Assembly (NCBI GenBank): GCA_948474755.1
Contig: CAOLHI010001467.1
Location: 307,195 to 371,194 of the forward strand
Origin: Ctenosaura bakeri
Lineage: Eukaryota > Chordata > Lepidosauria > Squamata > Iguanidae
Direction of reading: 5' to 3'
DNA length: 64,000 nucleotides
Below are positions 54,540 through 64,000 of the stretch, one piece after another. The translations under genes were made by a program, and so were the position numbers. The notes beneath the pieces are model-generated. The model did no database searches. It was not told the origin of the DNA and saw only the letters and a program-made list of their open reading frames with translations. Every line of letters begins with the position of its first letter. The stretch's first letter is position 1.

Positions 54540-55250
54540 CCTTCTGTGCTTCAGAAAAGTCTCCCCCAGCACCTTAAAAAAGAAAATGATGGATCATTTA
54601 CACCTAAAATTATTGCACAATTCTTTAGACTAAAGCTGGCCTAATCTTACGTATAGATTCTATGAGATAATGAAATTTAACTGATGAGACAGAATTGGTG
54701 TAAAAATTAAATAAATGAGATTGGCCAATATGATTCACCATCTGTGTGGGAAAAGATCATTACTGAGATTTAATATCAGAGCAATTTTTTCCTTCCCCTG
54801 GAAGCCTTTACTTCTTCCTTCATGAAAACCATAAGAAGGATAAAACATGACAGGAAACTCATCACTATAGGAATCTGTGCTACTTAAAAGAGAATCTTGT
54901 AGGACCTCATCTAATGTGATATCACTTTCTAAGAAACTTTTATGCTCATTAGCTGTAGTACAAGTAAGTGTTGGATTCAAATAATATATTCATAAGTTCT
55001 TACTTTGCTGTTCCTGTTCTGCAAGGCTGTAAAAAAAATTCTTGGAAAAGAACAAAAAGCATGTCTTCAGATTCAGCACAAGTGCTGGCATTGTCATTCA
55101 TAATTACAGTAATATTTGATCAGGTTTGCATCTGGAGCAATTGCTGAGCTAGCTGGGCATCTGTGTGTTTCATTTCCCCCCCACAGATTTTTGATTTTAA
55201 TAGATTAAAGTCTCTTCATATTGAAAGTGGCTTGACGCTATCCAGATATT
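54540..55250. other. Unassigned intergenic sequence
   Basis: Nothing was recognised. Confidence 0.4.
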
Positions 55251-55254
55251 TTTC

Positions 55255-55595
55255 CAGGAAGATCAGTTGTAGCTCTGGAACTCCCTTTCTAAGGAGGCCA
55301 GACTGGTGCCCTCCTTGTGGTCTTTCTATGGGCAGATGAAGAATTTTTCTTCCAGCAGGTTTTTGAGAACTAATTGGTCATGAGGAAAGGACTTTTAATA
55401 ATGTGCTGCATTGTCTAAATTTGTGGGATTTTTTTTTAATGGGCATGTTCTTACTTGCTTTTAATTCTATTGATAGTTTAACTATAATTTTAGCCTTTGT
55501 ATGATATGCACTTTTGGATGTATCTGTCGTAACCTTTGTAAGCCACCTTGAGCCCCAGAGCTGGAGGAAAGATGGGATATGGAGGTGGAGGAGTG
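55255..55595 (+). mobile_element. L2 LINE 3' end
   Basis: TCTGGAACTCCCTTTCTAAG and GAGGCCAGACTGGTGCCCTC are the end of the L2 ORF2, and TGTAAGCCACCTTGAGCCCC with AGATGGGATATGGAGG is the 3' end. Heavily truncated. Confidence 0.85.
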
Positions 55596-55682
55596 GTTAT
55601 TGTTTTCATATCATCCATGTCACTGGGGCAGTGAATGTGCTCCTGGAATTTTTAATCTTTTTAATTTTTAGGATTTAATTTT

Positions 55683-55734
55683 TAGGAGCTATCCAACAAC
55701 ACCCAAATAGGTTCAGCACCTTGGATAGCTCCTA
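55683..55734. repeat. Perfect 14-bp hairpin
   Basis: TAGGAGCTATCCAA (55683-55696) and TTGGATAGCTCCTA (55721-55734) form a perfect stem with a 24-base loop. No transposon context or known RNA was recognised. Confidence 0.8.
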
Positions 55735-55934
55735 GAAAGTCAAAGTGGATTCACAACCACAGCGACATGACTGCCATCAGCTACCAAAGAGAGGACTGGA
55801 TTTGTGTTTCTTCTCTTGGGCACTAAGCTCTTTCATAAAAAGTTTTCCATCTTCTTTTAATTTGTTAGGATAGAAGGGCTGCACAAATGCAGCTTGAAAT
55901 GGATCCATGTTGTATAAGGGGCCCTCCCAATATA

Positions 55935-56615
55935 TCCAGCAGGGATGGAAAGTGTGTGGTCCTCTAGATTTCATTAAAGTGCAGTTCCCATCATCAGTAG
56001 ACTGTCAGGGCATTCAGAGGATTAGTGCAGTTTGATCAAGGAAAGGTTTTCCTAAGTGGATGGAGAAGTGAGGTAATGTGACCTTGGGAGCACATGCAAG
56101 GGATTGTTATGGCTAGCCTGCCTCACAAGGTCTTGCCTCATCAGAGAGCATCCAACATGAGAAGGTTGCATCCCATTGGATCACCGCATATGTACTTGGG
56201 TGTGGTTAAACCCTTAAAAAGGCTTAGGTGTGACAATGTAATTCTGCCTTTGGTTATGCTGCTGTAGGTTATTTTGGTACTGCCACTGGCCATGCTGTAA
56301 GTCTGTTTCCTGTACTGCTATTTTGTGCCTGAATGTTTCTTTTGCTTCTAGGCTTGCTGCCAGAAGCCCTAACGATTATCGAATGCTATGTTGAATAAAC
56401 AGCACTAAGCTTTAATGCTTGAGTCTGCATGACCATTTTCTCCCTGTCTGGAGCAGATGGTGCCAGTTGGGCACCGCTTCCTTATCTGCACTCTGCATAT
56501 GCTCTGAGGTGCATACCTCACATTACCCTGACATAGACAGCATAACCAGTTGTGAAAGGTGATGTAAATTACAGTCCAACAACATCTAGAGGTCCACACA
56601 TTTCCCATCCCTGCT
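55935..56615. mobile_element. Palindromic MITE interrupted by a solo LTR
   Basis: The left arm CAGCAGGGATGGAAAGTGTG with GGTCCTCTAGAT and the right arm AACATCTAGAGGTCCACACA with TTTCCCATCCCTGCTG are inverted repeats. The solo LTR 56003-56533 sits between them. Related fragments are at 52690 and 61870. Confidence 0.75.
56003..56533 (+). mobile_element. Solo LTR with 5-bp target duplication (531 bp)
   Basis: It starts TGTCAGGG and ends CCCTGACA, a perfect 8-base inverted repeat, and is flanked by TAGAC at 55998-56002 and 56534-56538. TTAAAAAGG at about 56214 could be the core promoter and GAATAAACAG at about 56393 the polyadenylation signal. The 5-bp duplication and different ends separate it from the 41.6-kb provirus family; it suits a gypsy-type or another ERV family. 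Confidence 0.9.
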
Positions 56616-56712
56616 GTATACAAAATATACCTGTGGAGGTATTGAATTCAGCATAATCTTTGCAGGTATGATTCCCTGGGCAAATAACTGCAATTGTGAA
56701 ACAAGGAAAATA

Positions 56713-57202
56713 TTGTTGGCCTTCCACATTCAATAGTGCTAGGGGCACAAGACTCCCACAAAAGTGGGGGGGGACATATCAAAATGTGTGTGTGTATGTA
56801 TATGTAAAGAGAGCTGAGGCATGGTGAAGAGAAAAGGCACTCCGGTCCAAGCCAAGTCAGGGAAAGTGGGTGGGTTGGCATAGTGGCCCATAATTCCCTT
56901 CTGTCTCTCTCTCTCTCTGTCTCTCCCCCATCTCTTCCTTAGGGGGGGTGGCATCAGGAGAGGGGTTGTGATGTTGAGAAATTGGGCTGTAAGCCATCCT
57001 TAACTGACAAGGAAGCAGCTGGTAACGGAGGAGGAGAAGGACCAGAAGCAAGTCCTTAAAGGGCTGTGTGACCTGATTGAAGCTGCTGAGAGGGAAGGTC
57101 CCTGGACAAGAAGCTCCTGAGATGGTGTGGGGCAGGGGATGAAGAAACTCACAAATAATCAAATCCATGAAAGCTGGACCTGCAAATGTGGAGGGCTGAC
57201 TG
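56713..57202. mobile_element. Pogo/Tigger-like MITE, copy 3
   Basis: GGCCTTCCACATTCAATAGT on the left and TGCAAATGTGGAGGGCTGAC on the right are inverted repeats with TA at the edges (56711-56712 and 57203-57204). The interior is clearly homologous to the copy at 34692 (TCAGGGAAAGTGGG, TTGGCATAGTG, AACTGACAAGG). Confidence 0.85.
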
Positions 57203-57204
57203 TA

Positions 57205-57639
57205 AATGCAAACATTTTGATGCCATAAATGAGAAATAAAAGTAAAATAAAGCAAGGAGAACTGGTCAGCATTTCTACAGTATGGAACCAGGCTGGCAGT
57301 TTAAACATTGGCCAGTCCCCAGGTCACCTTGGGGAAAAAAGTTTTTAAAATTATATGTCTGAAAATAGACAGAGAAAGGGGGTGTCACATGAGCCATCTG
57401 GCAATTTTTTCAAAAAACTTCTTCTACCCTCCTTCTGCTTCTATAGACTTTGAAATATCCAAGGAAGTAAACTGTACCTCATGCCAACGACAATTTAAAC
57501 ATTAGCCTGGTCTTCTTGATGTCTCTTAGAAAACTATTTTGTCCCTTCTTTTGAACCTTAAAAAGCAAAGAAGCTTTCACATCTGTACTGGAGCACTCAG
57601 ACTTCACACATAATTCAAGGGGTGTCTATGCATCGTCGA
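57205..57639. other. Unassigned intergenic sequence
   Basis: Nothing was recognised. Confidence 0.4.
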
Positions 57640-58085
57640 TTAATTAACGTGCCATATGGCTGAGTTGATAGAGATAGCTAGAGATGAAACATGCTCAGTA
57701 GAGTCAAAGTTACAGGCAAAGGCAGAATTGTCTTTATAGGCCCTGATATCTGCATCCTCAGCTGTTATGGTATAATGAATGCTTAAGAGAAGCACATCAA
57801 GAAGAAAACAAAACATGAACAAAAAAAATGCCAGCAAGGCAAGCATTAGACAATAATGCCCCCAGGTGGCCAAAAATATAATTGCAATTAAAGTGGCCAA
57901 AATTTGCCAGGAATTAAGGATAAGGAAAGTTTTAAAAGCTCTGACTTTCCATCCTACAAAATACAATTAGCAGCCCACATTTGAAAGAAAGGAATAAGTG
58001 GAGCCATAATCAAATTAGTAAATTACATTAATGAGTAATTTAAAATGGTAAGATATAGACAATGTAATTTCACCATTTAAGAAAA
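57640..58085. promoter_or_regulatory. Candidate conserved non-coding element with CTCF-like site
   Basis: TGCCCCCAGGTGGC at 57857-57870 is close to the CTCF core. It is followed by ATAATTGCAATTAAAGTGG and, to 58080, by TTAGTAAATTACATTAATGA, homeodomain-like words without repeat features. A minus-strand frame of 108 codons (57640-57966) is hydrophobic but shows no known protein; I read it as chance. Conservation is untested. Confidence 0.4.
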
Positions 58086-58158
58086 TGCAGAGGTCCGTGT
58101 GCTTGCCAGAAGTAAGAGAAGAAGGCTAAGAACCTTTATTGGGTCTAACTTGTAGTTA

Positions 58159-58212
58159 CTTTATGTATTTATTTATTTATTTGTTTGTTTGTTTGTTTGT
58201 TTATTTTTATTA
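58159..58212. repeat. (TTTA)n(TTTG)n microsatellite
   Basis: TTTA units pass into five TTTG units and back into TTTA/TTTT sequence. Confidence 0.9.
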
Positions 58213-58934
58213 ATAAAATAAAGCATCCGTTAGGGTGTTTCTGTCTAGGTTGGCAATCTATGAACCATAGATCACAAGAAAGCCCCCCTCCTGGCTTCCA
58301 GTCATTTACCATATTATTGCAGATTCCCCCGATGGTTCTTATTGCTGTCACCTCTACTGAGTTTGCTGAATTTGCACAATGCTGGAAAAAGTGCCATTCT
58401 GTCTTTAAATTTGCTGGTGATAGTTGCCAAATTTCTGTGGGGCTGGGATCATAATCCCCTCCCTTTGAAGCAAGCCTTTCTGCTTTAAAACAAGGTATGT
58501 GGAAAGTGCACAACTCATGTTTCAGCCAGACCATGCTCCTCTAAAAAGCACACTGATTGGCTTCAGAACGTTCTTTCCACAGGCCTCCTTGTGAACTAGA
58601 AGTACTTGTTTGATAGTGAGGATGGATGTGACAGATGCTAGTAAGACAGTAGGTGGAGTATATGCCTTCCATGGGCTATAGGTAGAAGGAGTGGCAATAC
58701 CACCCCCTTCCAACACACTAAACTTTTTCATCCTTGTTTTTATCTCTCTCTCTCTCTCTTTTTCTGTATGCATTTGGAGATGTGTGTGTAGGCATGCACT
58801 AAAGAAAACCAGCTACATCCCCTCCTTGCCATTATTCACAATGCTTTTTCTTTTCCTGCATCACTTGAAGACTGATGATAATGATTATGATCCCTGCTTC
58901 ATTTCTTGCTTCAAATCAGTTTTAAAAGCAAAGG
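58213..58934. other. Unassigned intergenic sequence
   Basis: A (CT)n run lies at about 58745-58759. Nothing else was recognised. Confidence 0.4.
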
Positions 58935-59300
58935 ATGGTGGGGAACTTTAGTGCTTTGCTTTTCATCTTGCTGATGGCAAGTAAGATTTGTCTCTGTTTC
59001 AAGGCCTCCTGGGCACCTGCAGGCATTGTCTTCCAAGGAACACCTTACACAAATACTTACCAATTTTTGCCCATTACAGAGAATTCTCAGGCATATTCTA
59101 ACAGAGGTATTCTGATGGCACTAGCTATGAAAGTGGAATCTATCTTTAGACAGGTGGGAACTGAAACAATGACAGGCATACAACTGTCTCCTATGGATAC
59201 AGAGTGTATTGGAATTGGTAGTGATGGACAGGGAGCATTTAGAAAAGCATTTCCACCACTATTTGATCTTCTCACTGAGGAACCACTGGAGTGCTTCTAG
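58935..59300 (+). CDS. Orphan ORF of 121 codons, protein unknown
   Basis: An ATG-started frame (MVGNFSALLFILLMASKICL) has a hydrophobic, signal-peptide-like N-terminus of about 20 residues followed by a soluble-looking part with GIVFQGTPYTNTYQFLPITE and ending LTEEPLECF. I do not recognise the protein. No splice sites, promoter or transposon landmarks frame it; GTAAGA at about 58980 could be a cryptic donor. The length is near what chance can give in 64 kb, so coding status is doubtful. Confidence 0.2.
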   Translation: MVGNFSALLFILLMASKICLCFKASWAPAGIVFQGTPYTNTYQFLPITENSQAYSNRGILMALAMKVESIFRQVGTETMTGIQLSPMDTECIGIGSDGQGAFRKAFPPLFDLLTEEPLECF

Positions 59301-60282
59301 GGAATCTTCTCAGCTTGCCAGAGGGTACTTCCTCGAATACTTGATCTTAAGTGTACATCACAGGGCATACAATAGCATCATCTCATGATGGGGGGATTCA
59401 GTAGCATGGAGCAGATGTGGAGGAGCTGAGAAGTTTCTGCTGCTTTGTCATGAAGTGCTACTAGAGCTTGTTACTTTTTTTTAGACTGCAACTCCCAGAA
59501 TTCCCCAGAAAATAACTTTTCTAAGCTTGGTGTGCTACACAGTGATGATGACCGCTTTATGGTGGCATATAACAAGACAACCAACTTTGAGACAAAGCCT
59601 CAGTTGATCACTACATCATGCTCCAGTTTACTTCTTGTGAGACTGTATTTGTTAAATAAATAACAAAGGTTTTAGCTAACTTATTTTTTAAAAAAATGGA
59701 AAACAAAAGTTGTCAACACTAGTATTTGCATGAGAAAGTAATCTCAAAATCACCATTCCTAATGTCAATCATTGGTGTACTTTTGAGAAAGGAGACCTCC
59801 ACTCCATAAATCACAACTCATTTAAATCACTAGCACATGTTAAAGTAGAGCTGCTAATAATCCTTTGGTCATGCTTTTATTATACTTTCTCTTACTGACA
59901 GATTTATTTTCCTGTGCAGCCATAGTGCAACTCTTGGTGGATTATATAGCTTTTGAATACAGCTCCTCTCCTTTCTTGTCCCCCTTCCCACAAACAAAAA
60001 AGTTTTTCCCACCCTGTAATAGGAAACATTTATACCAAATCCTGTGAAAGATATTGGGCATGTTTAATGCAACTGGGATTGATTAGCTGAATCCTGCCTT
60101 CAAGGAATATGCAAGTTTAAAAAAAAAAAACTTTTGAATACCTCCATTATTATTACAAAGAATTTCAGTTAATGTCCATTTCCTCTCCAATGTCAGCTGC
60201 AAATGCCATTCAACCAGCTAATACCATTCTCTTGTTCTGTTGACAGTATTTGTTCATCATTGTTATCATGTATGAGGCAATA
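59301..60282. other. Unassigned intergenic sequence
   Basis: ACTGCAACTCCCAGAATTCC at about 59485 is a scrap of a MITE interior. An A run of about eleven is at 60119. Nothing else was recognised. Confidence 0.4.
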
Positions 60283-60475
60283 GTGGCGTGTAGTGGTTTG
60301 AGCACTGGACCAAGACCCTGGAGACTAGGGTTTGATTCCCCAGTTGGCCACAGAAACCCATTGGATGACCTTGGAAACATCACACACTCTCAGCCTAAGA
60401 AAACCCTGTGGAAAGTTTGCCTTAGGGTTGCCATAAGTCAGAAAAGACTTGAAAGCACACAAGAATAACAATACA
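60283..60475 (+). mobile_element. tRNA-derived SINE, plus strand
   Basis: The head GTGGCGTGTAGTGGTTTGAG, B-box-like TAGGGTTTGATTCCCC, the core CACAGAAACCCATTGGATGA and tail GCCATAAGTCAGAAAAGACT with ACACAAGAATAACAATAC are complete and in order. Confidence 0.9.
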
Positions 60476-60699
60476 GAAAAAACTGAAATAGACATATTCC
60501 TACCTGTTTAACTGTGTTAAAACATGAACCCCAAAGAAAGGACAAGAGGACACAACAAGGGTCGATCAAGGCAAATGAGAAGGATCAAAAATCACAAGCA
60601 AAAATGCATTTTCAGTAACCTCTTAAATGGCAAAAAGAGATCAGATCAACAGCAGAAGCTGAGGACTACAGCCGCATGGGTAAAAAGCTGACATGGGTA

Positions 60700-60905
60700 A
60701 AGAGCTGTAGCTTAGCGGTAGAGTTTCTGGCTTGCATGTAGGAAATCTGAGGTTCAATCTGCAACATTTCTTCAATGTATGTTTGGAAAGGGCCTTGTCA
60801 TAAAACCTGGGTTATTGCTGCCGGTCAGTGAAGACAGCACTGAGTCAGAAGGAACAATGGTCTGAAAGCCAATATAAATGAATAATAATAAATAAATAAA
60901 GCCCC
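60700..60905 (+). mobile_element. tRNA-derived SINE of a second family
   Basis: AAGAGCTGTAGCTTAGCGGT, then CTTGCATGTAGGAAATCTGA and a B-box GAGGTTCAATCTG form a tRNA-like head of alanine type. The body has TCAGTGAAGACAGCACTGAG and GGAACAATGGTCTG, ending in AATAAATAAATAAAG. Confidence 0.85.
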
Positions 60906-60954
60906 AAATGCCAGAAACATATCTGTTAAATATGTTACGTATGATTGATTCAAA

Positions 60955-61534
60955 AATACAAAAAAAAAATATTGGAGGATCTTACTGTACATGATCACGT
61001 CTGCCAGAATTGAATATGCTAAAATATGGAAAAATCAGGAAATTCCAACAATGGATCAATGGTTGATTACTTTATTAGAAAATAGGAATGCAGACATAGT
61101 TTCACAGAGACTAAAGGGTAAAACAGATGATGAAATAGAAAGAGAATGGGAACAACAGCGATATATTAAAGCTGGGTAACCAACATGTAAGGAAACAATA
61201 CATATAAGGGGGAAAAGATGAAATGACTGATGACATGTTGATATGATGATATGTTGATATGATATATGATATGTATGATATGCTGGCTAAAAAGTAAGTT
61301 GCGTTTAAGAGGATTTAAAGATGAAAAGATGGAACAATAAGAATCAGGTGATGATAGATTGAATGCAGAAACAACAAGAATTTGGATGTATAAAGATATA
61401 GAACAATGATATATGCAATAATTAGGAATTCTGGAGAAGATTGGAAGGAACAAGAATGTATCTATTGTAATATAAACAATGTATAGATATGTATGTTTTA
61501 AATGTGTGAAATTTTAATAGAAATATATTAAAAT
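60955..61534 (+). mobile_element. L1 LINE ORF2 C-terminus and 3' UTR
   Basis: ITSARIEYAKIWKNQEIPTM followed by DQWLITLLENRNADIVSQRL is the ORF2 C-terminus, with a natural stop near 61179. The 3' UTR is AT-rich with repeated GATATGAT strings near 61238-61283 and ends in AATATATTAAAATAAG, followed by an AAAG microsatellite. Confidence 0.8.

Positions 61535-61582
<48 letters not shown>
61535..61582 (+). repeat. (AAAG)n microsatellite at an L1 end
   Basis: About twelve AAAG units continue the L1 poly(A)-like end, a frequent origin of such microsatellites. Confidence 0.95.
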
Positions 61583-61869
61583 CAATGTCTTTGTTCCTGT
61601 GATGAGAAAACTTAGTTAGTTCAGTATAAGCATTCAATATAGATATTTAAGGCTAACAAGAAGAACAATAAGGTAACTCAATACATATTTTTTATGAGAA
61701 AGAATAGTTGAACAAAGAGCAGACACCAATGGAAGCCCAAACTGGGAGAGGAAACCAGAGCTTAGAAAATTTACTTTTTGGTATATACCTCCCTGAATCC
61801 CTTACCCCCATTGCAGCAAGCACAGCCACTGGCACAGCACTTGATTTAAAAAAAAGGTATTGTGATGGT

Positions 61870-62020
61870 TGCCTAGGTGGGTGTGGAAATGGGAGCTCTG
61901 TGGTCTTCTGGATGTCGCTGGACTGCAACACCCAGCATTCCTCTCAATTGGTTGTGCTGGCTAGAGCTGATGGAAGCTGCAGTCTGCCAATATTTGGGAG
62001 GGACATCGGTCCTCTCAGGA
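61870..62020. mobile_element. Palindromic MITE fragment
   Basis: TGGTCTTCTGGATGTCGCTG with GACTGCAACACCCAGCATTC matches the left arm of the element at 55935, and GCTGATGGAAGCTGCAGTCT with GCCAATATTTGGGAGGGAC the right arm. Confidence 0.65.
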
Positions 62021-62349
62021 CTAGACCAATTTTTTTGCCAAGGCTTTGGACTGAGCAATTCAAAAGTGTCCTCATGTGTTGGCTGGCAGAGCAGCAAGAG
62101 GGTCAGCAGGAGGCACATGCATGTTTTTGAGAACACGTGTCTCAATCTAATCAATGGAGGAAGCATATATACAATTACTCTGGCCACACAATGACCTTTC
62201 AAGTCCATGTCACCATTCCTGGGAAATTGCCGTGCTGGCTCCATAATGCTATATCAATATCCCAGTCTGAACGTACTAAATTTAACTTTATTTCCAAAGC
62301 CATGTAGTATCAGGCCAGGTTAGTACTTCTATGGGAAGAAATACCAGGG

Positions 62350-62460
62350 ATCTTGGAGTAAGACTAGAAAAGAATCCTGCCTGAGACCCTGTAGAGCCAC
62401 TCTGTGTTGCCAGTATTGGGCTAAAGGCACCAATGGACTCACTCAAAATAAGACAGCTCC
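62350..62460 (+). mobile_element. Fragment of the second tRNA SINE family
   Basis: CCTGCCTGAGACCCTGTAGA with GCCACT and CCAGTATTGGGCTAAAGGCA with CCAATGGACT correspond to the body of the SINE at 60700 without its head. Confidence 0.6.
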
Positions 62461-62852
62461 CCATGTCCGCCTGGAACTAAGCCAACACGTCATAATGACG
62501 CGAATGAAATGCATAGCACAAAATACACTTGTCTAAAGAACCAGCACAATCTAAGTTCCTCTGCAACATAACTTAAGGGTAGACTGTAATGTTTTTTCCT
62601 TTAAATAGCAGGTTTAAATATCAGTTCCTTTTCTCCTGTATATTTTCCTTGTGTTTCCCTATCTCTAAGGTAAACTATTCCAATGGATTCAGACTTAGTT
62701 GCACTTGGGTCCCACTGATACGAACAGGACTTAAACTATCTGGATTCAGCCCAACTAGTTCTACCACAAAGAGAGGTAAAATTTAATTCTAACTGAAAAT
62801 GAATTTTCAAGAATCCTTTGGAAGTTATATATTTACACACGGGGGGTGGGGG

Positions 62853-63098
62853 GGCTTAAATATCTTGGACTCACAAGATCCTGTCTGATCTTGGTGCTAA
62901 GCAGGATCAAATCTGATTAGTACTTGAATGGGAGATCACCAATGAGTACTAGGTGCTGCAGGTTATATTTCAGAGGAAGGAACTGGCAAAACCACCTCTG
63001 ATTATTCTTTGCCTAAGAAAATCTTATGAAACTCATGGGGACATCATAAGTCGATAGGCAATTTGAATGCATGTGTGAGTGTACATACACATATGATC
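62853..63098 (+). mobile_element. 5S-rRNA-derived SINE (SINE3 type)
   Basis: GATCCTGTCTGATCTTGGTG, CTAAGCAGGATCAAATCTGA and TTAGTACTTGAATGGGAGAT are the internal promoter half of 5S rRNA, diverged. The body ends with AAACTCATGGGGACATCATA and AGTCGATAGGCAATTTGAAT, then a CATACACATA tail. 5S-derived SINEs are known from lizards. Confidence 0.92.
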
Positions 63099-63249
63099 TC
63101 TATCTTTGTCTCTACAATTGCTTCATTTAAGATAGGTCATACCATCACCTGATATAGTTACTGTTAGAAATGATTGTATTTAGAAAAATCAGTTCCTCAT
63201 GCTGACGTCAATATGGCAAGCCTCTTTAGATGTGGATTTAACAAGATCC

Positions 63250-63620
63250 ATGTTGTTGTTGAGTGTCTTCAAGTTGTTTCTGACTTATGCCTACCATAAG
63301 ACAAACCTATCATAGGATTTTCTTGGCAAGATTTGTTCAGATGGAGTTTTCCTTTGCTTTCATCTGAGTCTGAGAGAGTGTGATTTGCCCAAGGTCACCC
63401 AGTGGGTTTTCATGTCCAAGCAGGAATTCAAAACCTGTGCCATTTCAGCACTAGACTGTTATAATGCTATTATTCCATTTCCACCATCCTATGGAATCCT
63501 GGAGTTTGCAGCTGGTCCCTTCCTAAACTGCAATATAATAGTATTATAACAGTCTAGTGCAAAAGGCTGTCTGGTTTCTAGAGTCATAGTCCAATGCTCA
63601 AATGACTATAACATATGGGC
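63250..63620 (-). mobile_element. tRNA-derived SINE split by a MITE, minus strand
   Basis: The left part has GTTGTTGTTGAGTGTCTTCA, GACAAACCTATCATAGGATT and CCAAGGTCACCCAGTGGG. The right part has CTGGTTTCTAGAGTCATAGT. The MITE at 63439-63567 sits in the B-box region. Confidence 0.88.
63439..63567. mobile_element. Harbinger-like MITE, copy 6
   Basis: GCCATTTCAGCACTAGACTG and CAGTCTAGTGCAAAAGGC are inverted ends flanked by TGT (63436-63438 and 63568-63570). The interior keeps ATCCTATGGAATCCTGGAGT. Confidence 0.87.
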
Positions 63621-64000
63621 TCTCTAAAACAAGATGTGCTATCATGTGGTATTTCTTACATGTTCTGTATTCACTCTTTTTATCGCTGGAGATCATTTTG
63701 ATATGCTGATGTCCCAGCAAAAACAGTTCTTGATTATAAAACTTGTTTCTAAAAGCATTTTTATTGTACTAGGCTGGAGTCCAGACATACTTTCACCAAT
63801 GTATGTTTTTTTTGTTTCCTTTCCCTATTTTTGAGGCACAAATAGTGGACTACATTGCTGGCATATACAACTGCATAGCCTTGATTGGTGCACAACAAGA
63901 AGTCAGAAAACTGGAAGATGGCCAGTGCAGCAAGCTCTTCCAGTATTAATACCAAAATCACATTTTCTGAAGAAATAATCAAATGCAGGTCTCTGTCTCA
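63621..64000. other. Unassigned sequence to window end
   Basis: Nothing was recognised. Confidence 0.4.

Noticed and set aside
57640..57966. 108-codon minus-strand hydrophobic frame as a membrane protein gene
   Set aside because: AT-rich antisense of a candidate regulatory stretch produces Phe/Leu/Ile codons by composition; no family match or splice structure is seen.
60700..60775. tRNA-Ala gene
   Set aside because: A and B boxes are diverged, the cloverleaf is broken and the sequence passes into a SINE body.
62853..62960. 5S rRNA gene
   Set aside because: Only a diverged internal-promoter portion is present and it continues into a SINE body and tail.

Overview
The window is nuclear DNA from a vertebrate, most probably a squamate reptile (lizard or snake). 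It has no operons or ribosome binding sites. It is moderately AT-rich and dominated by transposable elements: CR1, L2 and L1 LINEs, a 5S-rRNA-derived SINE, tRNA-derived SINEs with squamate-type heads, many short inverted-repeat DNA transposons, Ty3/gypsy remnants and an LTR retrovirus family. That mixture is typical of lepidosaurs. Species cannot be fixed from the sequence alone.

Only one cellular gene is convincing: a complete five-exon TMEM18 orthologue on the + strand (coding exons from 25006 to 36120, 137 codons plus stop, all introns GT-AG). It starts in a CpG-rich promoter (about 24480-25060) with a TCTCGCGAGA palindrome and an ETS-type site, and ends at an AATAAA at 36260. Its introns hold an L2 copy, two large inverted repeats, a SINE broken by a MITE, an L1 5'-region fragment, a pogo-like MITE and one candidate conserved non-coding element.

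Layout. 1-10 kb: unassigned sequence with a Harbinger-like MITE, a minus-strand solo LTR with a nested SINE, and a hAT-like MITE. 10-17 kb: a minus-strand gypsy pol remnant (integrase end followed by an RT-start-like motif), a CR1 3' end, an old APE-type LINE split by a pogo-like MITE, an L1 fragment, then three tandem copies of a 228-bp unit. 18-23 kb: a diverged satellite of about 145-bp monomers, one block in each orientation around an 830-bp spacer, with a solo LTR and a SINE composite inserted in it. 23.3-24.1 kb: an L1 3' fragment with a perfect 15-bp target duplication. 24.5-36.3 kb: TMEM18. 37.7-41.3 kb: CR1 and L2 copies. 41.6-49.8 kb: a provirus with two LTRs and a 4-bp target duplication AAGA, a gag frame broken by two stops, almost no recognisable pol, and an intact 3' env-like frame. 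50-64 kb: intergenic DNA downstream of TMEM18 with SINEs, MITEs, a solo LTR with a 5-bp duplication, L1 and a 5S-type SINE, plus AT-rich stretches that could be conserved regulatory elements.

The elements form a readable insertion history: MITEs inside SINEs, SINEs inside LTRs, LTRs inside satellite and inside MITEs, each dated relative to its host by target-site duplications. I see no new enzymatic or defence system. The least explained structures are the two-orientation satellite, the in-frame 228-bp triplication with splice-like signals, the repeated SINE composite junction, and a 121-codon orphan ORF at 58935.
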